A DNA stretch of 64,000 bases from CAZSSM01 sp964609385 (GTDB lineage Bacteria > Planctomycetota > Planctomycetia > Isosphaerales > Isosphaeraceae): positions 31,980 to 95,979 of the forward strand of contig CAZSSM010000018.1 of NCBI GenBank assembly GCA_964609385.1. Reading direction: 5' to 3'. Positions within the stretch are counted from its first letter, which is position 1, and each line of letters starts with the position of its first letter. A model generated the notes under the pieces. It saw only the letters and a program-made list of their open reading frames with translations. It was not told where the DNA came from and did not search any database. A program made the translations under genes and the position numbers. Positions 53,997-64,000 of the stretch are shown here, in pieces.

Positions 53997-55727
53997 ATGT
54001 TCTATCTGCTGCGAAAATGGGCCGGTCGGCCAGTCCTCCTCCGTGCCCAAGCCTTGGCGGATCAGTTCCTCCAACAAACCAAGGATGCGCGTCGCGTGCA
54101 GCATACGCGGCTCCGCGAACTGATCGCGCGTCATCGGGACAGCCAGTTCGGTCGCGACCACCGCTTCGACGAGATTCAGACCTTCGATGATTATCGTCGA
54201 CGCGTGCCAATCCGGGGCTACGATGGCCTGGAGCCCTACATCTCGAAAGTCCGACACGGGGACCTGAACGCCCTCTTCGGCGAGGGCACGCGGGTCCTCA
54301 TGTTCGCGATGACCTCGGGCACCACGTCCTCACCCAAAACGATCCCGGTCACCTGCGAGTCGCTCCGGAACTACCGCGACGGCTGGACGATCTGGGGCGT
54401 CCTGGCCTTTTATGCGCATCCCGGAATGATCGAGCGCGGAATGCGTCCGATCCTCCAACTTTGCAGCGATTGGCGTGAGTCGACTACCGACGCGGGCATT
54501 CCTTGTGGAGCCATCACCGGTCTGACCGCTCATATGCAAAATCCGCTGATTCGGATTAACTACTGCATGACCGAGGCCACTTCACGGGTCAAATCGATCG
54601 AGGCGAAGTACTATCTGGCCCTCCGGCTGTCGGTCCACCGCCACCTCGGCGCGATCATCGCGGCCAATCCGGCCACGATCCTCTCGATCGCGCGGATGGG
54701 CGATCGGGAGAAGGAGTCCTTGATCCGAGACATCCGTGACGGCAACGTCGACGAGCGCTGGCCGATCCCCGTTGACGTTCGGCAAGCGATCCGGATCCGG
54801 ACCCGATGGAAGCGGAAAGCGACCGCCGATCGACTCGATGCGATCGTCGAGCGGACCGGTCACCTGCTTCCCAAGGACTATTGGCCCGACCTCGAATTGC
54901 TCGGCAACTGGACCGGCGGAACGATGGGAGCCTACCTGGAGCAGTATCCGGAAGTCTTCGGTTCCACACCAATCCGGGATGTCGGCCTGATCGCTTCCGA
55001 AGGCCGAATGACGATCCCGATCGAAGACGGGACGCCGGCCGGGATCCTCGATATCCGTCACCACGTCTTCGAGTTTATTCCCGAGGATCAGATCGATCGC
55101 GAGGATCCCGAGACCGTTGAGGCGTCCGACCTCCGCGAAGGGGAACGCTACTTCATCCTGCCGACGACTGCCGCGGGCCTTTACCGGTACCAGATCTTCG
55201 ACCTGATCCGCTGTGTCGGGTTCGAAGGCGAGGCGCCGGTCATCGAGTTCCTCAACAAAGGGGCTCACATCTCCAGCTTGACCGGCGAAAAGCTCAGCGA
55301 GCATCAGGTCGTCCACGCGGTTCGGGCCGCACAAAGTTCCCAAAGCCTCAACTTCGGCGGCTTCGTCCTGGTGCCGACTTGGGCCGATCCGCCCCGCTAC
55401 GTCTTGCTGGTCGAGCGTGCCGACCTCGGCGGGACGGACCCGGAAGGTCTCGCACGCCGACTCGCTCAGGAAACCGATGCCCAACTCCAGAAGCAGAATC
55501 TGGAGTATCAAAGCAAACGCGAATCCCGGCGACTCGGCCCGGTTGAGGTCCGACTGCTTCCCCCTCAATCGTGGCTGTCCCTTAAGAAGCGGCGCCTCGC
55601 GCGAAGCGGGGGAACTGCCGAGCAGTATAAACAGCCCTGCCTGATCCCCGACCTCGACGCCCTGGAGCAGTTCGACGCCGAGGTCCTTGACGACCAGCCT
55701 CGTGACTCACAGGTCGCTTCGGCGTAA
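53997..55727 (+). CDS. GH3-family adenylating enzyme (acyl-acid amido synthetase-like)
   Basis: The protein has 576 residues from the ATG at 53997, with AGAAGGG five bases upstream. The first ATP-binding motif of the GH3/ANL superfamily is MFAMTSGTTSSPKTIPVT near residue 103. The C-terminal GH3 signature follows: LYRYQIFDLIRCVGFEGEAP and IEFLNKGAHISSLTGEKLSE. GH3 proteins activate a carboxylic acid as its adenylate and pass it to an amino acid or other amine. The plant members act on auxin and jasmonate, and bacterial ones are little studied. Next to a type II ketosynthase system it could ligate the finished acyl chain to an amine. That is inference. Confidence 0.9.
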   Translation: MFYLLRKWAGRPVLLRAQALADQFLQQTKDARRVQHTRLRELIARHRDSQFGRDHRFDEIQTFDDYRRRVPIRGYDGLEPYISKVRHGDLNALFGEGTRVLMFAMTSGTTSSPKTIPVTCESLRNYRDGWTIWGVLAFYAHPGMIERGMRPILQLCSDWRESTTDAGIPCGAITGLTAHMQNPLIRINYCMTEATSRVKSIEAKYYLALRLSVHRHLGAIIAANPATILSIARMGDREKESLIRDIRDGNVDERWPIPVDVRQAIRIRTRWKRKATADRLDAIVERTGHLLPKDYWPDLELLGNWTGGTMGAYLEQYPEVFGSTPIRDVGLIASEGRMTIPIEDGTPAGILDIRHHVFEFIPEDQIDREDPETVEASDLREGERYFILPTTAAGLYRYQIFDLIRCVGFEGEAPVIEFLNKGAHISSLTGEKLSEHQVVHAVRAAQSSQSLNFGGFVLVPTWADPPRYVLLVERADLGGTDPEGLARRLAQETDAQLQKQNLEYQSKRESRRLGPVEVRLLPPQSWLSLKKRRLARSGGTAEQYKQPCLIPDLDALEQFDAEVLDDQPRDSQVASA

Positions 55728-55840
55728 GCTCGTCTTCCGGATTTCGAACCGGAGTCCGACCAGAGTCCGCGGTCGAACGCTCGCCGACCCGTTCGCGTCG
55801 ATGCTGTTCTGAGACCGACTAGTCGAGCGAGTAGGTCGCC

Positions 55841-56974
55841 ATGAGCGTCGAATCCCAGTCGCCACCCAACCCTTCGGAACGCTTGCTTTCGCTCGATGCG
55901 CTCCGGGGATTCGACATGCTGTGGATCGTCGGGGGCGATCGGCTCGTGCATGCCCTGGCGTCCTGGTCGGAGACCGATGCGCTTCGGATGCTCGACGTCC
56001 AGTTCGAACATGTCGAATGGGCGGGGTTTCGGTTCTATGACCTGATCTTCCCGCTCTTTCTGTTCCTGGTCGGCGCGGTCTTGCCGTTCTCACTCGCCAA
56101 GTATCGTGGGGCCGGTTCCAGAGCGGTCTACCGACGGATCGCCCGTCGGACCGTCTTGCTCTTCGGACTCGGCTTGATCTGCAATGGGATCCTCCAGTTC
56201 GATTGGGAGAACCTTCGGATCGCCGGCGTCCTCCAACGGATCGCGATCTGCTACGGTCTGGCGGCTCTGCTCGTGCTTCATTTGGGAGCTCGAGGCCAGG
56301 CGACCGTGATGGCCTTGATCCTGATCGGCTACTGGATCGCCTTGGCAACGATTGCGACGCCAGGCGGAACCGCGGGCGATTTCTCCAAGGAGGGCAACCT
56401 CGCCGGATGGGTCGATCGGGAATACCTGCCCGGCAAGATCTTGGAGCCGTACTACGGGTTCGGCGACAACGAAGGGCTGCTCTCGACGATCCCGGCGGTG
56501 GCCTCGACACTCCTCGGCGCCTTGGCCGGCGCTTGGCTCCGATCCGATCGAAACGCCTGGACCAAGGTGCGTGGCCTCGTTGGGGCGGGCCTGGTTTGCC
56601 TGATCGTTGGATCGGCCTGGGGCCTGATCTTCCCGATCATCAAGAACCTCTGGACCAGTTCGTTCGTCCTGGTCGCGGGGGGATGCAGTCTGCTCCTCTT
56701 GGCTTTGTTCTATGCAGTCATCGACGTGCTTCGTTGGCGAACGTGGTCCTTGATCTTCGTCGTCGTGGGGGTCAATGCGATCACGATCTACGTCGTGCCG
56801 CGGTTCCTCGACTTCGACACGATGGCCCAGTTCTTCTTCGGCGGCCTCTACCGCTTGGCCGATCGGATCATCGAAGGGGACTTCCGACCCGTCGCCATGG
56901 CCCTCGGAGCGCTCACAGCGAAGTGGCTCTTCTTCTTTTTACTCTACCGGAATCGTCTTTATCTACGTGTCTGA
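55841..56974 (+). CDS. HGSNAT/DUF5009-like multi-pass membrane acyltransferase
   Basis: The protein has 377 residues with about ten hydrophobic helices. The family start is RLLSLDALRGFDMLWIVG (residues about 13-30), and FYDLIFPLFLFLVGAVLPF and RIAGVLQRIAICYGLAALLV follow in the order known from heparan-alpha-glucosaminide N-acetyltransferase and DUF5009 proteins. These move an acyl group from a cytoplasmic donor across the membrane to a sugar. Here the donor could be an acyl chain made by the upstream cluster, or simply acetyl-CoA. It is the last + strand gene of the run that starts at the first dehydratase, and hisS follows after 199 bases. Confidence 0.88.
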   Translation: MSVESQSPPNPSERLLSLDALRGFDMLWIVGGDRLVHALASWSETDALRMLDVQFEHVEWAGFRFYDLIFPLFLFLVGAVLPFSLAKYRGAGSRAVYRRIARRTVLLFGLGLICNGILQFDWENLRIAGVLQRIAICYGLAALLVLHLGARGQATVMALILIGYWIALATIATPGGTAGDFSKEGNLAGWVDREYLPGKILEPYYGFGDNEGLLSTIPAVASTLLGALAGAWLRSDRNAWTKVRGLVGAGLVCLIVGSAWGLIFPIIKNLWTSSFVLVAGGCSLLLLALFYAVIDVLRWRTWSLIFVVVGVNAITIYVVPRFLDFDTMAQFFFGGLYRLADRIIEGDFRPVAMALGALTAKWLFFFLLYRNRLYLRV

Positions 56975-57173
56975 CGATCTTCCATGGCCCTCAAGTGGCA
57001 AGGTCGGTCTCCGAGGATCGGTATCCCGATTCGGTCCGGCGGCGGATCGGGAATGGCCGGGCTTGAGCGATCGTCGTCTTTCCCGGCGTGGGACCGGTCC
57101 ATTAGGATACGAACAGAAAGGTTCTCGACGGTCTCGAGGGCCGACCCAAGGATGATGGCCTCGAGTACGCACG

Positions 57174-58562
57174 ATGATCGATCCTCGCGTCGCCAGCGGG
57201 TTGCGGGACCTTCCGCCCGCGACCATGATCCCTCGAGAGCGGATGCTCGACCAGTTCCGCACCACCTTCGCGCGGTTCGGATTCGTCCCCATCGAGACGC
57301 CCCATATCGAGCGGACCGAGGTGCTGACCGGCAAAGGGGCGGGCAGCGAAGAGGTGCTCCGCCAGATCTTCGATGTGACCAATAAGGGGGGCGAATCGGG
57401 CAAGCTGGCCCTCCGATTCGACCTGACGGTCCCCTTGGCGCGGTTCATCGCCAAGCACGTTGACCAGCTCGGCGTTCCCTTCAAGCGGTACGCGATCGGA
57501 TCGGTCTTCCGGGGCGAACGCCCGGCCAAAGGACGGTTCCGTGAGTTCACCCAGTGCGACTTCGACATCGTCGGCACGGAATCGGAGGTTGCCGACGCCG
57601 AGATCGTCCAGGTCATCTATAGCGCCTTGGCGGCCGTCGACGTGCCCGACTTCACCATCGCGTTGAACCATCGCGGGATCCTCGATGGCCTGATGGGTCA
57701 GCTCGACCTGGCCGATCGGACCGGGAGCGTTCTCCGATCCCTGGACAAGCTTGCCAAGATCGGTCGCGACAAGGTCCGTGACGAGTTGATCGACCCCGAA
57801 GGCCACGCCCGTCTCAACGAAGACCAGGCCGATCGGGTCCTCGACTTCGTGGAGCAAGGTCAGGGGGGCCTTGAGGTCCTCGAGCGTGCCGAGGAGATCC
57901 TTTCAGCGAGTGATTTGGCTGGGGCCGGGATCGCCCGCCTCCGCGCCGTGCTCACCCAGATCGCGGCGGCCGAAATCCCGACACGTCGAATCCGGATCGA
58001 CCTCGGCCTGGCGCGTGGACTCGACTATTACACGGGGGTCGTCTTCGAGACGACTGTCGACGGCTGGGAGCGGTTTGGGAGCATCGCCTCGGGCGGCCGC
58101 TACGACAACTTGGCCAGCCTGTTCACCTCGAGACGCCTGCCGGGCGTGGGTGCCTCGATCGGCCTGGATCGGCTGCTGGCCCTGCTCCAAGAGTCGGACC
58201 ACCTACCTGAGACCGGAACGACCTCGCCGATCCTGATCGTCCGATTCCCTGAGGCGGACATCGATGCCTTGACACGGATGGCCGTTCGACTTCGACGCGC
58301 CGGTATCGGCACCGAGCTGTTCCCCGATGCGATTTCGCTGGGCAAACAATTGGGCTATGCCTCGAACCGAGGGCACCGCCACGCGATCATCGCCGGACCG
58401 GCCGAATTAAGCGCGGGCGTCTTTAACCTCCGCGACCTGGCCACGCGGAAGGAACAACGGGGAATCGTCCTGGACGACCTGGAACGCGTCGTCGCCTCGG
58501 CTCTCAATGCCCCGACTGATCCGCCACAAGACCCGAAGACCGGGGAGGGCGCCCCCTCGTGA
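57174..58562 (+). CDS. hisS: Histidyl-tRNA synthetase
   Basis: The protein has 462 residues. The class II core is clear: motif 1 near GLRDLPPATMIPRERMLDQF, motif 2 in YAIGSVFRGERPAKGRFREF (with TQCDFDIVG after it), and the histidine-binding signature ARGLDYYTGVVFE with GGRYDNL. The C-terminal anticodon-binding domain starts near residue 350 (SPILIVRFPEADID) and includes LGKQLGYASNRGHRHAIIAG. It charges tRNA-His in the cytoplasm. The stop overlaps the GTG start of hisZ by four bases, so synthesis of the two is coupled. Confidence 0.97.
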   Translation: MIDPRVASGLRDLPPATMIPRERMLDQFRTTFARFGFVPIETPHIERTEVLTGKGAGSEEVLRQIFDVTNKGGESGKLALRFDLTVPLARFIAKHVDQLGVPFKRYAIGSVFRGERPAKGRFREFTQCDFDIVGTESEVADAEIVQVIYSALAAVDVPDFTIALNHRGILDGLMGQLDLADRTGSVLRSLDKLAKIGRDKVRDELIDPEGHARLNEDQADRVLDFVEQGQGGLEVLERAEEILSASDLAGAGIARLRAVLTQIAAAEIPTRRIRIDLGLARGLDYYTGVVFETTVDGWERFGSIASGGRYDNLASLFTSRRLPGVGASIGLDRLLALLQESDHLPETGTTSPILIVRFPEADIDALTRMAVRLRRAGIGTELFPDAISLGKQLGYASNRGHRHAIIAGPAELSAGVFNLRDLATRKEQRGIVLDDLERVVASALNAPTDPPQDPKTGEGAPS

Positions 58563-60148
58563 ACCTCCATCCCCCCAAGATCCACGACGGCCCATCGCTC
58601 TCATCCCAGACCGAGACGCCTGAGCCATTAGTGCACGCCGTGCGCGGGACCCAGGACTGGCTGCCCGACGATCATGCGCAGCTCCAAACGCTGGAGTCTC
58701 GGATCCTCGATCAGGTCCGGTTGGCCGGCTACGAACAGCTCCAGATCCCGATCCTCGAGTATTCCGATCTGCCCGAACGCAAGAGCGGCGCGGGCATTAC
58801 CTCGCAACTCTACGAGTTGGCCGGGGACCATCAGAGCTTCGGTCGACTCTGTCTTCGACCCGAGCTGACCGCGGGGATCGTCCGAGCCTACACCAACGCC
58901 GAACCCGAGCCGGCGACCCCTTGGCGGGTCTGCCATTCCGGCGTCGTCTTCCGCTACGATAATCCGATCCCCGGCGCGATCTACCGCGAGTTCCATCAGA
59001 TCTCCGTCGAACTGCTGGGCTCGTCCGGTCCCAGCTTTGACAGCGAACTGATCTCGCTGGCCGATTCGGTGGTCCGGGAACTCGGGCTCAACGAGGTCAC
59101 CATCCGACTCGGCCACACCGGCTTGACCCGAGAACTGTTCGACAGCCTCGCCCTCCCAGGGATCACCCGGAACGCCTTGGCCGACATGCTCAGCCAGTTC
59201 GCCATGGAGGGCCTGTCCGAACCGGCCTTCGATCGGATCACCGATCGCCTAGAGGATTGGTTGGGCCAGAGTCGCGACGAACCGACGCCCCCAGTGACGA
59301 CCGTCGAGGACGCTCCCGGGCTCGATCGGCTCTTCTGGACCCTGGTGCCTCGCGTAATCGGCCGTCGGACCGGCCACGAGATCCTGCAACGGCTCCAGCA
59401 GAAGTGGGAGATCGGCCACACGTTGCTCGATGAGCTTCGACGGCTCCAGCCTCGGCTCCGCGCATTGTCCGAACTCCGAGGACCTGCCCCGACCGTCTTG
59501 GAGCAGATCCGGCGCGACTATCTCGACCTCATGCCCCGCGCGGTGCGGACCCTCGAGGCGGTCATGGCGCGGTTGGAAGCCTACCGAATCGAGCCGGAGC
59601 GACTCGTCCTCGACGCGAGTTTCAGTCGAGGCTTGGGCTTCTACGACGGCCTGATCTTCGAGTTGAACGCCCCCGGTGACTTCGTGATCGGGGCCGGTGG
59701 TCGCTATGACGGGTTGGCCCGAGCCTTGGGCAGTTCCCGCGATCCTCGAGGGGCAGGCTTCGCCCTCGGTATGGAACGGCTCTGGCATGCCTTGCGGATC
59801 CAGGAACAATCGACCGAGCCGAGACGACCCCGTGACGGCGTGCTCGTCATCGCTGCCAGCCACGACGACGTCTCCCACCGACGCGCCATCGCGGAGGTCC
59901 TCCAACTCCGACGTCGGGGAGTTCGAACCATCTTCGAGGAGGGATGGACCAACGGTCAGGGCCGCACGCGGGCCGAAGTTCTGGGCGTTCGCGTCGTCGC
60001 CTGGATCGAAGCGATGCCCGAACACGACTTGATCCTCGAGGCCGAGACCGGATCGCCGGCCGACTCGTTGCTCGATGGCCTTCCTCCCTCCCCAACAATC
60101 TCCGCCCACGACCGGCCGACCGGGAGGGGCTCCGGCCGAGAATCGTGA
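58559..60148 (+). CDS. hisZ: HisZ-like ATP phosphoribosyltransferase regulatory subunit (HisRS paralogue)
   Basis: The protein has 529 residues, starting with GTG and with GGGGAGG upstream. It is a HisRS-like class II core: VHAVRGTQDWLPDDHAQLQT, motif 2-like VCHSGVVFRYDNP, and SRGLGFYDGLIFEL where hisS has RGLDYYTG. HisZ proteins lack tRNA charging and regulate HisG, the first enzyme of histidine synthesis. This copy is longer than usual HisZ (about 320-400). It keeps an HisRS-like C-terminal domain (DGVLVIAASHDDVSHRRAIA) and carries about 100 extra residues in the middle. The altered histidine motif argues against true aminoacylation. Its stop overlaps the hisG start by one base (TGATG), which supports the HisZ role. 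Confidence 0.82.
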   Translation: MNLHPPKIHDGPSLSSQTETPEPLVHAVRGTQDWLPDDHAQLQTLESRILDQVRLAGYEQLQIPILEYSDLPERKSGAGITSQLYELAGDHQSFGRLCLRPELTAGIVRAYTNAEPEPATPWRVCHSGVVFRYDNPIPGAIYREFHQISVELLGSSGPSFDSELISLADSVVRELGLNEVTIRLGHTGLTRELFDSLALPGITRNALADMLSQFAMEGLSEPAFDRITDRLEDWLGQSRDEPTPPVTTVEDAPGLDRLFWTLVPRVIGRRTGHEILQRLQQKWEIGHTLLDELRRLQPRLRALSELRGPAPTVLEQIRRDYLDLMPRAVRTLEAVMARLEAYRIEPERLVLDASFSRGLGFYDGLIFELNAPGDFVIGAGGRYDGLARALGSSRDPRGAGFALGMERLWHALRIQEQSTEPRRPRDGVLVIAASHDDVSHRRAIAEVLQLRRRGVRTIFEEGWTNGQGRTRAEVLGVRVVAWIEAMPEHDLILEAETGSPADSLLDGLPPSPTISAHDRPTGRGSGRES

Positions 60149-61221
60149 TGAACCCTCGTTCCGAATCCAGCCCCGACCCGTCCCTGATCCGGCTCGCCTT
60201 GCCGTCTAAGGGCAGCCTGTTCGAAGGGACCATCGCCCTGCTTCGGACCGCCGGCTACAAGGTCTCACGCTCCAGCGACCGGCAGTACGAGGCGACGATC
60301 GCGCGCCAGAAGCGGTTCCACGTCGTCTTCATGCGGCCGACCGACATTGTGACGCAGGTTCAGGAAGGGCGTTGTCAACTCGGGATCACCGGCTACGACC
60401 TCTTCGCCGAATACCAAGATGAGGTCGACCAAAGTGTCGTGGTTCACGAGGACCTCGGCTTCGGCGGGTGTCGGCTCGTCCTCGCCGTGCCGGAGAGCTG
60501 GATCGATGTCACTCATGTCGTCGATCTGATCGAAGTCATCAGCACATTCAAGAAAGAGGGACGACGGTTCCGAATCTCCACGAAGTACCCGTCGTTGACC
60601 CGCAAACACTTGCAGCGTTGGGGGATCCACGATTACCAGATCGTCGAAAGCGACGGCGCCCTCGAACTGCATCCCAGCCTGGGGATCGCCGACATCATCG
60701 TCGACCTGACCAGTTCGGGGACGACCCTCAAAGACAATCGGCTCCGTGAGATTCCTCAAGGAACGGTGCTCAGTTCCTCAGCCTGCTTGATCGGTCATGC
60801 TCCGAGCCTCACCCCGCTGGCTGAGGAGGGTGTCGGCGGTCCTCTGGCATTGATCCTCGACGCGATCGACGGCACCCATGCCTCCGAAGGCATGCTGCAC
60901 CTGGAGGTCGTCGGCGGACCATCGCAGCATGGACCCGAAACGGCGCGTGGCGTCGCCGAATATCTCCAAGATCATGGAGCCCAGTACGTTGCGCGGGGTG
61001 AAATCTGGGACGCCGGTGACCAGGCCGGATGGCGCGTCACCGCTTTGGTCGAAGCGCGATGCCTGACCGGATATCAGCGCGAACTGTTCGGTCGCGGTGC
61101 GAGTCGCGTCGTCGGAATCCCCGCACAGTTCGTCTTCGGCCGGGATGAGTCGATGACCTATGACCGCCTCCTAACGATTCTCCGCGAACGTGCGGCCAAC
61201 CATCACCGAGAGACCTCCTAA
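60148..61221 (+). CDS. hisG: ATP phosphoribosyltransferase (HisG) with long C-terminal extension
   Basis: The protein has 357 residues from the ATG at 60148. The catalytic part (about 1-225) is typical: LIRLALPSKGSLFEGTIALL at the N-terminus, GRCQLGITGYDLFAEY, and the phosphate-binding ADIIVDLTSSGTTLKDN near 190. It joins ATP and phosphoribosyl pyrophosphate in the first step of histidine synthesis. About 130 residues follow. Their opening (ALILDAIDGTHASEGMLHLE) resembles the ACT-like regulatory domain of long-form HisG but then diverges. Long-form HisG normally works without HisZ, while short-form HisG needs it, and here a HisZ-like gene is directly upstream. Confidence 0.92.
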   Translation: MNPRSESSPDPSLIRLALPSKGSLFEGTIALLRTAGYKVSRSSDRQYEATIARQKRFHVVFMRPTDIVTQVQEGRCQLGITGYDLFAEYQDEVDQSVVVHEDLGFGGCRLVLAVPESWIDVTHVVDLIEVISTFKKEGRRFRISTKYPSLTRKHLQRWGIHDYQIVESDGALELHPSLGIADIIVDLTSSGTTLKDNRLREIPQGTVLSSSACLIGHAPSLTPLAEEGVGGPLALILDAIDGTHASEGMLHLEVVGGPSQHGPETARGVAEYLQDHGAQYVARGEIWDAGDQAGWRVTALVEARCLTGYQRELFGRGASRVVGIPAQFVFGRDESMTYDRLLTILRERAANHHRETS

Positions 61222-61340
61222 GCATCGAGAACGTCGCCAACGAGTTGCCGACGCCGACCCACCGTGGCACCATAGTCCCCGATTGTCCAATGACCGAACC
61301 GGCTTGTCCCACGTTTCGGATTCTAGGGGATCGATGCATC

Positions 61341-62795
<1,455 letters not shown>

Positions 62796-63099
62796 CCTTC
62801 GACCACGGGAAACCAGACGGGGTCGATCCGGCTATCCAGTTCTATTGTCAATCAGGACAAACCATCGACCAAGCTCGGCCCCAACGATCTCGCTTGGGCC
62901 GAGCGACTGGTCGGCGACTGCCGAGAGGGTTGAGGCAAGAAGGGATTACGGATCGTCCCGCGAGTCGCGATCACCTTCGAGTTTGGTCGAGCGCAAAAAA
63001 GAAGACCGACGTCCCGGATTGGGACGCCGGTCAGTTCCATATTCGACAAAGAAGATAGAGAAGTGGACAGGGGGTGAAACGACGTCGGATGGATAAGGA
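62796..63099. other. Convergent intergenic region
   Basis: 304 bases lie between the sulfatase stop and the groL stop. Apart from the groL terminator at 62995-63032 I see no feature. Confidence 0.5.
62995..63032 (-). terminator. Intrinsic terminator of groL
   Basis: On the minus strand, 68 bases past the groL stop, GACCGGCGTCCC pairs with GGGACGTCGGTC around the loop AATCC. This gives twelve pairs with one G-U, directly followed by the T-rich tract TTCTTTTTT. It is the clearest Rho-independent terminator in the window. Confidence 0.85.
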
Positions 63100-64000
63100 T
63101 CAATACATGTCGTCGTAGTCGCCGCCGGGAGCGCCCGCGCCCTTCTTCTTGTCCTCAGGCATATCGGCGATGAGGGCCTCGCTGGTCAGCAGGAGCGTGG
63201 CGACGCTGGCGGCGTTCTCAAGGGCCGAGCGGGTCACCTTGGTCGGATCGATGATGCCGGCCTTGACCAGATCGGTGTAGGTGTCGTGCAGGGCGTCGTA
63301 ACCCTCGTTGCCGGTCATCTCTCTGACCTTGGAGACGACGACGCCGCCATCCTGACCCGCGTTCTCGGCGATCTGGGTCAAGGGCGCCGAGCAGGCCCGG
63401 ACGATGATCTGGTAGCCGATCTGCTCGTCGTGAACCAGGCTTTCCGGGTTGGTCTTGGCCGAGGCGCGGAGCAGGGCGACGCCGCCACCGGGCAGGATCC
63501 CTTCTTCCAAGGCCGCACGGGTGGCGTGCAAGGCATCCTCGACCCGCGCCTTCTTCTCTTTCATCTCGCTCTCGGTGGCGGCCCCGACGTTGATCTTGGC
63601 CACGCCTCCGGCCAGCTTGGCCAGACGCTCCTCGAGCTTCTCGCGGTCGTAGTCGCTCTTGGTATCGGAGATCTCGCGACGGATCGCCTCGATCCGCCCC
63701 TTGATCTCGTCGGTCGAGCCTTCGCCCTCAATGATCGTCGTGTTGTCCTTATCGATCTCGATCTTCTTGGCCCGACCGAGGTCGCTGAGGCTGACGTTCT
63801 CCAGGTCCACGCCGAGCGACTCGAAGAGCGGCTTGCCGCCGGTCAGGATCGCGATGTCCTCGAGCATCGCCTTACGACGGTCGCCGTAGCCGGGGGCCTT
63901 CACCGCAGCGCATCGGAAGGTGCCGCGGATCTTGTTGATCACCAAGGTGGCCAGCGCTTCGCCTTCGACGTCCTCGGCGATGATGAGGAGCGGACGGCCC
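63100..64000 (-). CDS. groL: Chaperonin GroEL, 3' part, runs off the right edge
   Basis: The minus-strand frame is open from the window edge to the stop at 63100 and gives about 300 C-terminal residues. Family landmarks are [20 protein letters not shown], the [19 protein letters not shown] segment of the apical/intermediate domain, [33 protein letters not shown] with the equatorial ATP-binding loop, and [20 protein letters not shown]. The tail ends PGGDYDDMY rather than the GGM repeat typical of many GroELs. It forms the tetradecamer that folds proteins with GroES. groES is not in the window. Confidence 0.97.
   Translation of the reverse strand, partial: GRPLLIIAEDVEGEALATLVINKIRGTFRCAAVKAPGYGDRRKAMLEDIAILTGGKPLFESLGVDLENVSLSDLGRAKKIEIDKDNTTIIEGEGSTDEIKGRIEAIRREISDTKSDYDREKLEERLAKLAGGVAKINVGAATESEMKEKKARVEDALHATRAALEEGILPGGGVALLRASAKTNPESLVHDEQIGYQIIVRACSAPLTQIAENAGQDGGVVVSKVREMTGNEGYDALHDTYTDLVKAGIIDPTKVTRSALENAASVATLLLTSEALIADMPEDKKKGAGAPGGDYDDMY

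Overview
The window is GC-rich and reads as the chromosome of a planctomycete, probably of the Isosphaeraceae/Gemmatales side. The diagnostic genes are a DUF1501 protein paired with a PSCyt1/DUF1549/DUF1553 protein, a CxPSR sulfatase, a large Ser/Thr kinase with a TPR-like tail, an ECF sigma/RskA-type anti-sigma pair, and many secreted or membrane proteins of unknown role. The species assignment is inference. I see no phage, insertion sequence, integrase or CRISPR array. The only RNA gene I can support is a tRNA-Ser(GGA).

Layout. 1-1185: 5' part of a prolyl oligopeptidase gene running off the left edge. 1496-9887: LarA-type racemase, VOC protein, stand-alone HPt protein, anti-sigma/ECF sigma operon, LOG-like protein, tRNA-Ser, an acidic-linker membrane protein, an E2-type acyltransferase domain protein and ComB. 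9982-15025: glycyl-tRNA synthetase, nitroreductase and the kinase. 15675-19387: a BCCT carrier overlapping a two-domain, membrane-anchored betaine-type binding lipoprotein. 20091-29687: exported hydrolases (serine hydrolase, M28, M20), ATP-grasp protein, methyltransferase, GH13 amylase, and the LemA/DUF3137 pair. 29684-32170: an exported alpha/beta-hydrolase-like protein whose catalytic triad looks lost, translationally coupled to lemA. 32609-36962: the DUF1501 and cytochrome-type DUF1549/DUF1553 pair. 37550-47051: zinc-ribbon membrane protein, exported coiled-coil protein, an M29 aminopeptidase interrupted by one in-frame TAA, a secretin-like exported protein, a TIM-barrel isomerase, a D-threonine-aldolase-type PLP enzyme and a beta-propeller protein.

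The most interesting block is 47458-56974, all on the + strand: FabZ-like dehydratase, large acyl carrier protein, second FabZ-like dehydratase, a ketosynthase lacking the catalytic Cys (chain-length-factor-like), a ketosynthase with a complete active site, a membrane-anchored alpha/beta hydrolase, a GH3-family adenylating ligase and an HGSNAT-like membrane acyltransferase. It resembles a type II polyketide/specialised fatty-acid system that builds an acyl chain and then activates and transfers it. The product is unknown.

The right end carries hisS-hisZ-hisG with overlapping reading frames, a secreted sulfatase, and the 3' part of groL with a strong intrinsic terminator. Many genes overlap by 1-4 bases (sigma/anti-sigma, BCCT/binding protein, M28/serine hydrolase, pseudo-hydrolase/lemA, hisS/hisZ/hisG), which suggests translational coupling within short operons.
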